The notes under the pieces were generated by a model, which saw only the letters and a list, made by a program, of their open reading frames with translations, did no database searches and was not told where the DNA came from. A stretch of DNA of 5,882 nucleotides, taken from the NCBI GenBank assembly GCA_900553645.1, contig USEE01000104.1, positions 1-5,882 on the forward strand, given 5' to 3'. The stretch is from an uncultured Eubacteriales bacterium (GTDB taxonomy: Bacteria; Bacillota_A; Clostridia; Christensenellales; Aristaeellaceae). Positions 1 through 5,654 of this stretch are shown here, in pieces. Positions within the stretch are counted from its first letter, which is position 1. The number at the start of each line of letters is the position of its first letter. The position numbers and the translations under genes are program-made.

Positions 1-255
1 CCCCACGCCGTAGCTTATCAGGCACATCGCGCAGCTTACCGCCAGCACCAGCGCCGCGCCCTTCAGCTCCTCCACATCCATGGGCTTATTGAATGAATCC
101 AGTATCATGCATGGCAAAAGCAGATTGGTGAGCAGCTTTACAAAGCTTGGGCGGCTGTTTTCATTGATGATCTTAATTCTGCGCAGCACCACGCCGCACA
201 CCATATACAGAAACATTATGGTCTGCGTGGTAATCATTCTGCTTAGTACGTCCAT
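1..255 (-). CDS. AEC-family (auxin efflux carrier) transporter, N-terminal fragment
   Basis: Reading the minus strand from ATG at 255 gives 85 uninterrupted codons to the window edge, so this is the 5' part of a longer gene; the family is usually about 300 residues. The protein begins MDVLSRMITTQTIMFLYMVC. It has a hydrophobic segment at about residues 10-24, a basic patch LRRIKIINENS (24-34), a second segment LLTNLLLPCMILDSF (41-55) and a third from about residue 66. The order is: membrane helix, a K/R-rich turn followed by an 'lnees'-like stretch, then 'LLTNLLLP..I..SF'. This is the recognisable opening of AEC permeases, inner-membrane carriers of organic acids such as malonate or of auxin-like compounds. 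The substrate cannot be told. The start is supported by AGGGGAAAGG about 5 nt upstream. A promoter candidate lies at 295-324. Confidence 0.8.
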   Translation of the reverse strand, partial: MDVLSRMITTQTIMFLYMVCGVVLRRIKIINENSRPSFVKLLTNLLLPCMILDSFNKPMDVEELKGAALVLAVSCAMCLISYGVG

Positions 256-294
256 ATGCGCCTTTCCCCTTGCGGTTTCAATGGCATTAAGATG

Positions 295-324
295 AGTATA
301 TTTACTTTAACTATTCTCTGTAAG
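295..324 (-). promoter_or_regulatory. Promoter candidate for the AEC transporter
   Basis: On the minus strand CTTACA (319-324) is followed after 18 nt by TATACT (295-300). That is 4/6 and 5/6 matches to the sigma-70/sigma-A consensus. Transcription would start near 288 and leave a leader of about 33 nt before the ribosome binding site and ATG at 255. No operator is evident. Confidence 0.5.
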
Positions 325-384
325 CGCCGCTTTTCCTTTATTGATGGGATGAAAATTTGATTAGACAGGCTATAATTACAGGCA

Positions 385-413
385 TTGACAGTATATGTCG
401 GATAATATATAAT
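385..413 (+). promoter_or_regulatory. Perfect-consensus sigma-70/sigma-A promoter without an obvious gene
   Basis: TTGACA (385-390), a 17-nt spacer and TATAAT (408-413) match the vegetative promoter consensus at all 12 positions with the optimal spacing. Predicted transcription start is about 420. It points right, towards the 3' end of the minus-strand glycoside hydrolase gene, and no recognisable protein gene follows on the plus strand. A short inverted repeat, GACA at 387-390 and TGTC at 396-399, overlaps the -35 end and the spacer and could be an operator, though four-base arms are weak evidence. Confidence 0.7.
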
Positions 414-419
414 ACCGAA

Positions 420-523
420 TCGCGCTGCGGTTCGGCAGGAAGTACACGGTGGGTTTGCCGCCTCACTTGGCAATTGCAAAGTGAGCGCAAAGCAGGCTTC
501 ATATCAATCGAATCAATCCTGCT
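420..523 (+). ncRNA. Candidate structured small RNA or leader downstream of the orphan promoter
   Basis: The sequence after the consensus promoter can form three successive hairpins. They are CGGCA/TGCCG (433-437 with 456-460), CTCACTT/AAGTGAG (462-468 with 479-485, extended after a G-A mismatch by GC/GC around an AATT loop), and AGCAGG/CCTGCT (491-496 with 518-523). The loop of the third contains a direct repeat, ATCAATC at 503-509 and 512-518. No U-tract follows, so the 3' end is undefined, and the transcript might continue antisense into the hydrolase gene. It does not match the SRP RNA core, a tRNA or the T-box core as I know them. The third hairpin read on the minus strand could instead help end the hydrolase transcript, although only TT follows it. 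The promoter is much better supported than the RNA. Confidence 0.27.
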
Positions 524-546
524 CCGCGCCCGGCCTTAACCAAACA

Positions 547-2250
547 TTACCTCTGCGCATCTATGCGCGCCGAATACTCGCGCCAGTACGCCGCAAGCTC
601 CTCCAAATCGTCGTCGGTAAGATCGCCGCCGCTCAGCGCGTACAGATCGGGCACGCCCACCTCGCCCTGCCTGAGCAGCCAGCGCATTGTATCGCGGCGC
701 GTGTTGAAGCCCGCATTGTCGGTATCCAGCAGCGTATGCGGGTTGGCTATGGCAAACATCTCCGCGCGGCGCGTCATATCGTCGGTGCAGTCGCGGCGGC
801 GCTCGTCATAGTCGTGCAGGCGCGCCTGATCGCACACGTTCGCGAAATACGGATGGCACGGGCTGCAGTTAATCAGCGCGTCGGGCTTTACCGCCTTGGC
901 CGTATCGTATATCAGCTTCATGTAATCGTACATCAATTCACAGCCGTATTTGCCCGAATACGTCTTTACACTGTGCCCCATTGGAATTATGAATGCGAAG
1001 TCCAGCTTGAAACCGTCCGCATCGAGGCAACCCGCGTCGGACGACAGCAGCCGATGTATCGTGTCCTTGAGCATCGCGATGAACTTGGGATGCGACGGGT
1101 CGATGCGCATGCTGCCCTTGCTGTCGGTAAGGCACAGCTCCTTGTCCCAGCCCTCGCTATCCCAGAGTTTGAACCAGAGTATGGTCTTTATGCCCTCGGT
1201 ATGGCGGCGGTCGATAAAGCCGCGCATGTCGGGCCAGCGCTCGATATCCACCTGCGCGGTGGCATACTCGGCCTGCCACTTGTCGTCGATTATCAGCGCC
1301 GTGGGGTGCAGGTCGTGCTTTTTCAGGTTAAGGCAGTACTCCTCATAAAAATCCTGACGGCACAGCGCGGAGGCTTCGCGCATGTCCATTGAGGCCGCCT
1401 TTAGGCACTGCTCTATCCAGCCGCACGCCATGGGTCCCTGCCAGAAGCGCGGCGGCGTGGTCTGCGGCTTGCGCGGAGCCAAACCGGCGGCGAAGTAGTA
1501 GTCCGAATAGCGGCGCAGCGCGTCCATATCGTCGGACGCGGCATAGCCGATTACCTCGGGCGCGCTCCACTTGCCGCTGACGTGGGTGTGGCCGCTCTGA
1601 TCGGTGGACAGGAAGAACCCGCCGCCGCGGCCGTTCTTGCAGGAGTTATAGTCGAAGGAATTGAAGTTATGCTCGCCACGCCGCGCACACAGTCCCAGCG
1701 CAAGGCGGCGCGATATGCCGCTCATGCGGAACGAGTAGCAGAACATGGGCGGCACCATAAGCACGTTCCAGCGCTTGCTGCTCTGCCACGGCTTAAAGAA
1801 ATAGCTGTCCTCGGGCTTCCACGGCGTGAGCGGATAAAAGCCTTCGGCGAACTCATGCTGGCTGCCGTGACCCGCGCACGCAATGTCGCCGCTGAAGTAG
1901 TTGACCGAATCCACCGCGCCCTCGCCCGACACGCTCACGGCATAGCAAAAGCGCAGCGGAGTGCAGCAAAGCACATATTCCTTCTGCCACAGCGAGCTTG
2001 TGCTTTCAAACCTTAACACACACTCGCCGCCCTGCTCGCTTATGCCCACGAAGCGCGGCACGTTCGGCTCGGCGTCGATTATCACATGATCCAGCTCGTC
2101 CAGCATGTTTACCGCGCTGCGCAGATCGAGTCCGGCGGCCTCGCAGCCGTCCACTATAACCGTCGCGCGCGCGGCGGCTGTGTCCACATTTATCTCATAG
2201 GAGCTGGTCTTTACCTGCCATAAGTTTTTCGCAAGTTGTTTTGCCTTCAT
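547..2250 (-). CDS. TIM-barrel glycoside hydrolase, GH36-like (clan GH-D)
   Basis: The 567-residue protein has an N-terminal beta-rich region (about 1-260) followed by a (beta/alpha)8-type catalytic region (about 265-560). The barrel shows IIDDKWQ (320-326), ERWPDMRGFI (337-346) with H350 and GIK, then ILWFKLW (357-363), DPSHPKF (384-390) and DGFKLDF (412-418). D417 lies where GH36/GH31 enzymes carry the nucleophile. NCSPCHPYF (461-469) then leads to RLHDYDERRR (477-486), which resembles the 'CSsGGgR...SDNTD...R' block of GH36, making D480 or D482 the acid/base candidate 63-65 residues after the nucleophile. The likely role is hydrolysis of an alpha-linked sugar, perhaps alpha-galactoside; the substrate is unproven. 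There is no signal peptide, so it is probably cytoplasmic. It is shorter than typical GH36 enzymes (about 700 residues) and lacks a clear C-terminal beta domain. The ATG at 2250 has GGTGAT 5 nt upstream. Stop codon is TAA at 547-549. It is a single gene with its own promoter. Confidence 0.75.
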   Translation of the reverse strand: MKAKQLAKNLWQVKTSSYEINVDTAAARATVIVDGCEAAGLDLRSAVNMLDELDHVIIDAEPNVPRFVGISEQGGECVLRFESTSSLWQKEYVLCCTPLRFCYAVSVSGEGAVDSVNYFSGDIACAGHGSQHEFAEGFYPLTPWKPEDSYFFKPWQSSKRWNVLMVPPMFCYSFRMSGISRRLALGLCARRGEHNFNSFDYNSCKNGRGGGFFLSTDQSGHTHVSGKWSAPEVIGYAASDDMDALRRYSDYYFAAGLAPRKPQTTPPRFWQGPMACGWIEQCLKAASMDMREASALCRQDFYEEYCLNLKKHDLHPTALIIDDKWQAEYATAQVDIERWPDMRGFIDRRHTEGIKTILWFKLWDSEGWDKELCLTDSKGSMRIDPSHPKFIAMLKDTIHRLLSSDAGCLDADGFKLDFAFIIPMGHSVKTYSGKYGCELMYDYMKLIYDTAKAVKPDALINCSPCHPYFANVCDQARLHDYDERRRDCTDDMTRRAEMFAIANPHTLLDTDNAGFNTRRDTMRWLLRQGEVGVPDLYALSGGDLTDDDLEELAAYWREYSARIDAQR

Positions 2251-2364
2251 GCTTAATCACCCGCTCTTTCTTAAATTGAAGCTTTGGGTATCTGCCTTAA
2301 ACAGTTCTTATACTCGCCTTAACCGCAATGCGGCCATATTGCCGTTCGTTCAAAATACGAAAAG

Positions 2365-2393
2365 ATTATATCGCAAATATTTACGCCGCGCAA
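2365..2393 (-). promoter_or_regulatory. Promoter candidate for the glycoside hydrolase
   Basis: On the minus strand TTGCGC (2388-2393) and a perfect TATAAT (2365-2370) are 17 nt apart. The predicted start near 2358 gives a leader of about 108 nt. The -35 box matches only 3/6, which may mean an activator is needed. It lies back to back with the operon promoter at 2410-2438 in an AT-rich 260-nt gap. Confidence 0.45.
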
Positions 2394-2409
2394 CCTGAAA
2401 CTGGCGCGA

Positions 2410-2438
2410 TTGACTGGCATTTGTACTTAGTATATAAT
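2410..2438 (+). promoter_or_regulatory. Promoter of the peptidase-acpS-nnr operon
   Basis: TTGACT (2410-2415), a 17-nt spacer and TATAAT (2433-2438) give an 11/12 match to the sigma-70/sigma-A consensus. Transcription should begin near 2445, leaving a 5' leader of about 66 nt before ATG at 2511. An inverted repeat, TTGACT at 2410-2415 and AGTCAA at 2441-2446, brackets the core promoter so that the arms cover the -35 box and the start point. It may be a repressor site. The strength suggests steady expression. Confidence 0.75.
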
Positions 2439-2491
2439 GTAGTCAAGATAAACGCCGCGCGGCCATGTGATTCATGCGCGGATGGATATAT

Positions 2492-2501
2492 AAAAGGAGA
2501 G
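2492..2501 (+). promoter_or_regulatory. Ribosome binding site that fixes the peptidase start at 2511
   Basis: AAAAGGAGAG lies 9 nt before ATG 2511. The same frame is open back to an ATG at 2328, but that start would place the operon promoter inside the coding region and add 61 residues that do not resemble the family. Start 2511 is therefore preferred. Confidence 0.8.
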
Positions 2502-2510
2502 AAAAATTAT

Positions 2511-3443
2511 ATGTTCAGCGGTCATATATGCGACGTGCCCGGCATAATGGTTGGCAACGCCAGCGATCTGGACGCACTGACGGGCGTGACGGCGATATAC
2601 TGCCCCGACGGTGCGGTGCCCGGCGTATGCGTGCGCGGCGGCGCGCCCGGCACGCGCGAAACCGACCTGATGAAGCCGGGCGAGCTGGTGGAATGCGTAA
2701 ACGCGATACTGCTGACCGGCGGCAGTGCGTACGGACTGGACGCGAGCACGGGCGCGATGGATTTGCTCCGGCGGCGCGGCGAGGGTCTGGACGTGGGCGT
2801 AAGCCGCGTGCCGATAGTGGGCGGCGCGGTGCTGTTTGATCTGGGCGTGGGCAGTGCCGAGATACGCCCTGACGCGCAGATGGGCAAGCTGGCGCTGATG
2901 AACGCGGGCAAGGACGTGCGGCAAGGCCTGATCGGCGCGGGCATGGGCGCGAGCGTGGGCAAGTTCGTGCCGGGCGCGATACCCGAGCGATCGGGACTGG
3001 GCAGCGCATCGATAGATCTAGGCGGCGGCGTGATAGTGGGCGCAATCGCCGCAGTCAACGCGGGCGGCGATATATACGACCCGTATAACGGAGAGTTCCT
3101 CGCGGGCGGGCATGATGCGGACGGCACGCCTAAGCCGGTGCTTCATGCGCTGCTGGGCGGCGCGGGCGCGCGCGGATTTGCGGGCAGCAATACGACCATT
3201 GCTGTTGTCGCCACCAACGCAAAGCTGGACAAGGCGCAGACCAACCGCATGGCCGCGGTGGCGCAGGACGGCTTTGCGCGCGCGATACGCCCCGTGCATA
3301 CCCAGATGGATGGCGACACGCTGTTTGCGCTGTCCACGGGCGATAAGGAATGCGACTTCATGCGGCTGAGCGTACTTGCGACCGAGGCAGTGGCGCGCGC
3401 CATAGCCAACGCGGGCTATCTGGCGCGGGAGCGGCGCGCATGA
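2511..3443 (+). CDS. P1-family peptidase (DmpA/NylC-like, MEROPS S58 type)
   Basis: This 310-residue protein matches the P1 family of N-terminal-nucleophile hydrolases. These cut themselves to expose a catalytic Ser/Thr and then act on N-terminal residues, beta-peptides, D-amino-acid amides or nylon oligomers. Visible landmarks are the N-terminal GIMVGNASD (11-19), LLTGGSAYGLDA (67-78), GKFVPG (150-155), AVNAGGDIYDP (181-191) and GSNTTIAVVATNA (225-237). By analogy with NylC the cleavage would be N227/T228, giving an alpha chain of about 227 and a beta chain of about 83 residues, with K151 and N183 as probable active-site partners. The length is slightly below the family's usual 320-380. There is no signal peptide, so it should be cytoplasmic. 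It is the first gene of the operon, and its TGA overlaps the acpS ATG by 4 bp. The family call is firm; the substrate and the catalytic assignments are inference. Confidence 0.88.
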   Translation: MFSGHICDVPGIMVGNASDLDALTGVTAIYCPDGAVPGVCVRGGAPGTRETDLMKPGELVECVNAILLTGGSAYGLDASTGAMDLLRRRGEGLDVGVSRVPIVGGAVLFDLGVGSAEIRPDAQMGKLALMNAGKDVRQGLIGAGMGASVGKFVPGAIPERSGLGSASIDLGGGVIVGAIAAVNAGGDIYDPYNGEFLAGGHDADGTPKPVLHALLGGAGARGFAGSNTTIAVVATNAKLDKAQTNRMAAVAQDGFARAIRPVHTQMDGDTLFALSTGDKECDFMRLSVLATEAVARAIANAGYLARERRA

Positions 3444-3814
3444 TAATCGGCGTGGGCGTGGACACGATAGAGCCGGAGCGCATAGCAAGGGCGATACAAA
3501 ACGAGCGCTTTTTAACGCGCGTGTACACCGAGGGCGAGCGCGCGCACATAGCGGCGGCGGGTCGTGCGGGCGCACAGCGCGCGGCGGGCATATTCGCCGC
3601 AAAGGAGGCGGCGCTAAAGGCGCTGGGCTGCGGCCTAAGCGGCGCGGCGCTTTGCGAGGCCGAGGTAAAGTGGAACGGCGCGGGACGGCCCGAGCTGTCC
3701 TTTCACGGCCGGGCGTATGAAAAATTCAAGGCGCTGGGCGGCGTGCGGAGCCATTTGTCGATAACGCATATCGACTCCGCAGCCACGGCGTTTGCAGTAC
3801 TGGAGGGCGAGTGA
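3440..3814 (+). CDS. acpS: Holo-[acyl-carrier-protein] synthase
   Basis: AcpS transfers 4'-phosphopantetheine from coenzyme A to the conserved serine of apo acyl carrier protein, switching on fatty acid synthesis in the cytoplasm. The 124-residue length is typical for AcpS-type transferases, which form trimers. The N-terminus IIGVGVDTIEPERIARAI (2-19) carries the Mg2+-binding aspartate D8. FAAKEAALKALG (52-63) holds the second metal ligand E56 and the CoA-contacting lysine region. The C-terminal SHLSITHIDSAATAFAV (104-120) is the usual closing strand pair. The ATG at 3440 overlaps the peptidase stop as ATGA, so the two genes are probably translationally coupled; GGGAG lies about 8 nt upstream. 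The stop codon is followed at once by the nnr ATG. All expected catalytic residues are present. Confidence 0.95.
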   Translation: MIIGVGVDTIEPERIARAIQNERFLTRVYTEGERAHIAAAGRAGAQRAAGIFAAKEAALKALGCGLSGAALCEAEVKWNGAGRPELSFHGRAYEKFKALGGVRSHLSITHIDSAATAFAVLEGE

Positions 3815-5446
3815 ATGCGCATAGTTACTCCGGATGAAATGCGCGCGCTGGAAGCGCGCTACATGGCGGACAGCGGCATAACATCGGCGCGGCTGATGGG
3901 GCGGGCGGCGGACGGACTGCTAAAGGCGGCAATCGCGCTAATGGGGCGCGACGAATGGCCGCCGCGCGAGATGAACATACCGTCCGAGACCGCGCGGCTG
4001 ATCGGACTTACCGCGATAGTGTGCTGCGGGCCGGGCGCAAACGGCGGCGACGGCTGGGCGCTGGCGTGGCGGCTGTGCGATATGCACTGTGCGGTGGCGG
4101 TTCTTACCGTGGGCGAGCCTCAGCCGGGCAGCGCGGCGCATGATAACTACCTTAAATGCCTTAAAGCCGGGCGCGCGATTCGCATAATCGACCTAAAGCA
4201 GGTCGGGCTTGACGGGTGCGAGGACGGCGGACAGATACTTGCGCAAATGAAGGCAACGCTGGGCGACGGCATTGCGCGCGCACAGCTTTGCGTGGACGCG
4301 ATGTTCGGCACCGGGTTTGCGCGGGCAATGAGCGGCGCGTATCTGGGCATGGCGCGCATGATGCGCACAATGCGCGGCGGCGGCGCGCGCGTGCTGGCGG
4401 TGGATGTGCCGTCGGGGTTGAGCGGGCTAACCGGTGAGGACATGGGCGCGTGCCCAGCCGATGCGACGGTCACGTTCCAGTTCATTAAGCGCGGCCAACT
4501 GCTTAAAGCCGGTCAGGACTTGTGCGGCAGGCTGATATGCCACGATATAGGCATACCCGAGCGGTATGCGCCCGAGGACGCGCCGACGTATGTTCAGGCA
4601 GACGACGTAAGCCTCCCCCGCCGCAGACATGATTCGCATAAGGGCACGTATGGACACCTGCTTATGATAGCCGGTTCGACCGACTACGCGGGCGCGGCAT
4701 TGATGGCCGTGAGCGCGGCACTGCGCGCGGGCGCGGGACTGGTGAGCGCGGCGTGCGTGCGCGATACAAGGCAGCTAATGCAGCTGCGCGCGCCCGAAGC
4801 GATGGCGATGAAGGCCACCGACGCGGACGTGCTGGACGAAGCGGCCGTCGAAAGAATAGCCGCGGCTCTGCCCGGCAAGACGGCGCTGGCGGTCGGGTCG
4901 GGGCTTACAAGACGCGCCGCGCCCGAAGTAATCGCGCTGGCGCTTTGCAGCGGACTGCCCGCAGTGGTCGACGCGGACGCGCTGAACATAATATCGGAGC
5001 ATACCGAACTGCGCGGGAAGCTGAATGAGAATCATGTACTGACCCCGCATCCGGGTGAGATGGCAAGGCTGCTGGGCAGGGCGTGCGGCGACCCGGTTGA
5101 GGACGCGCGTATGCTGGCAAAGGAGTGCGGGTGCGTAGTGCTGCTGAAGGGCTGTGCGACGTGCATAAGCGACGGCGAACGCGCGTATATGATGAATCCG
5201 GGCACGCCGGGCATGGCGTGCGGCGGCAGCGGAGACGTGCTGACGGGCGTAATAGGCGCGCTGCTGGCGCAGGGCATGGAGCCGGTTAAGGCGGCGGTGT
5301 ACGGTGCGATGCTGCATGGACGCGCGGGGACGCTTGCGCAGGAGAAACTGGGCGAGTATTCCATGAATGCGGGCGATATTATTGATGGGCTGCCGGGAGC
5401 GTTTATGGAAGCGGACGGCGCAGTCCGCGCCAACGCTGATTGCTAA
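3815..5446 (+). CDS. nnr: Bifunctional NAD(P)H-hydrate epimerase / ADP-dependent NAD(P)H-hydrate dehydratase
   Basis: This 543-residue enzyme repairs NAD(P)H that has been damaged by hydration. The N-terminal YjeF_N domain (about 1-250) interconverts the R and S epimers of NAD(P)HX. The C-terminal ribokinase-like domain (about 265-530) dehydrates S-NAD(P)HX using ADP. Epimerase landmarks are GPGANGGDG (72-80), VDAMFGTGF (160-168) and VDVPSGLSGLTG (196-207). Dehydratase landmarks are HKGTYGHLLMIAGS (275-288), DADALN (386-391), LTPHPGEMARLLG (409-421), LLKG (443-446) and GGSGDVLTG (470-478), with D474 as the likely catalytic base. The architecture matches E. coli Nnr (about 515 residues). Position 75 is Ala where the epimerase motif normally has Asn (GxGNNGGDG). 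The ATG directly follows the acpS TGA, with GGAGGG at 3802-3807 inside acpS. The tail after about 530 is low in conserved features and ends where a heptad repeat begins. Confidence 0.95.
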   Translation: MRIVTPDEMRALEARYMADSGITSARLMGRAADGLLKAAIALMGRDEWPPREMNIPSETARLIGLTAIVCCGPGANGGDGWALAWRLCDMHCAVAVLTVGEPQPGSAAHDNYLKCLKAGRAIRIIDLKQVGLDGCEDGGQILAQMKATLGDGIARAQLCVDAMFGTGFARAMSGAYLGMARMMRTMRGGGARVLAVDVPSGLSGLTGEDMGACPADATVTFQFIKRGQLLKAGQDLCGRLICHDIGIPERYAPEDAPTYVQADDVSLPRRRHDSHKGTYGHLLMIAGSTDYAGAALMAVSAALRAGAGLVSAACVRDTRQLMQLRAPEAMAMKATDADVLDEAAVERIAAALPGKTALAVGSGLTRRAAPEVIALALCSGLPAVVDADALNIISEHTELRGKLNENHVLTPHPGEMARLLGRACGDPVEDARMLAKECGCVVLLKGCATCISDGERAYMMNPGTPGMACGGSGDVLTGVIGALLAQGMEPVKAAVYGAMLHGRAGTLAQEKLGEYSMNAGDIIDGLPGAFMEADGAVRANADC

Positions 5447-5479
5447 TGCGGAATGCGGAATTAGGAATGCGGAATTAGG
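5445..5479 (+). repeat. Heptad tandem repeat at the 3' end of nnr
   Basis: Five 7-nt units run head to tail: AATGCGG, AATGCGG, AATTAGG, AATGCGG, AATTAGG, followed by AA. The last four units also form two exact 14-bp copies (5452-5465 and 5466-5479). The first unit starts on the last two bases of the nnr TAA stop codon. Only two unit variants occur, differing at the central GC/TA dinucleotide. There is no coding role on this strand. The minus-strand translation of the repeat (…LIPHSA…) is low complexity and is not a protein. Confidence 0.85.
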
Positions 5480-5484
5480 AACGT

Positions 5485-5499
5485 TGCGGCAGTGCCGCA
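5485..5499 (+). repeat. Short perfect inverted repeat after nnr
   Basis: TGCGGCA (5485-5491), one base, and TGCCGCA (5493-5499) form a 6-bp GC-rich hairpin with a 3-nt loop, 38 nt after the nnr stop. It could slow or end transcription of the operon, but the next bases are TATCG and not a U-tract, so a standard intrinsic terminator is not supported. Confidence 0.5.
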
Positions 5500-5577
5500 T
5501 ATCGCCGCACACAGAAAAGCGCTGCTCTCCGGGCGTGTAAGACGCTCGTACAGAAGCGCGATAAATACGGCGCAGCT

Positions 5578-5610
5578 GCCGCGCCCGCTCCGGTTTATGG
5601 CGGGCGCGGC
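5578..5610. repeat. Long perfect hairpin 1 with conserved loop
   Basis: GCCGCGCCCGC (5578-5588) and GCGGGCGCGGC (5600-5610) are perfect reverse complements, giving an 11-bp GC stem. The 11-nt loop reads TCCGGTTTATG on the plus strand and CATAAACCGGA on the minus strand. The loop is nearly identical to that of the hairpin at 5655-5693, while the stem differs. No U-tract flanks it. Confidence 0.8.
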
Positions 5611-5654
5611 CAATGATGAGATGCGAATACAGCCAGATTGCGGCAGGCGGGCAT

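Noticed and set aside
243..479. 78-codon minus-strand frame overlapping the transporter start
   Set aside because: It runs through the promoters and hairpins of the intergenic gap and overlaps the AEC gene in another frame. No ribosome site or family resemblance.
420..545. tRNA, SRP RNA or T-box behind the perfect promoter
   Set aside because: I could find no TTCGAATC-type T arm, no SRP core (GGTCAGGTCCGGAAGG-like) and no AGGGTGGnACCGCG T-box core.
481..1392. 303-codon open frame on the plus strand, starting just after the orphan promoter
   Set aside because: It lies almost wholly antisense to the glycoside hydrolase, has an A/R/V/H-rich composition typical of a high-GC shadow frame, and shows no recognisable domain. 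The hydrolase on the other strand has clear family motifs.
2328..2510. 61-codon N-terminal extension of the P1 peptidase from ATG 2328
   Set aside because: It would span the operon promoter at 2410-2438 and has no family similarity. A strong ribosome binding site points to ATG 2511.
5445..5479. CRISPR-like repeat array
   Set aside because: The units are 7 nt, contiguous and without unique spacers, so this is a simple tandem repeat.
5485..5499. Intrinsic terminator of the peptidase-acpS-nnr operon
   Set aside because: The hairpin is followed by TATCG and not a U-rich run, so termination here is possible but not supported.
4775..5512. 245-codon minus-strand frame opposite nnr
   Set aside because: It is antisense to the well-supported dehydratase domain, and its start lies in the hairpin/heptad region. 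The repeat-derived LIPHSA stretch is low complexity.
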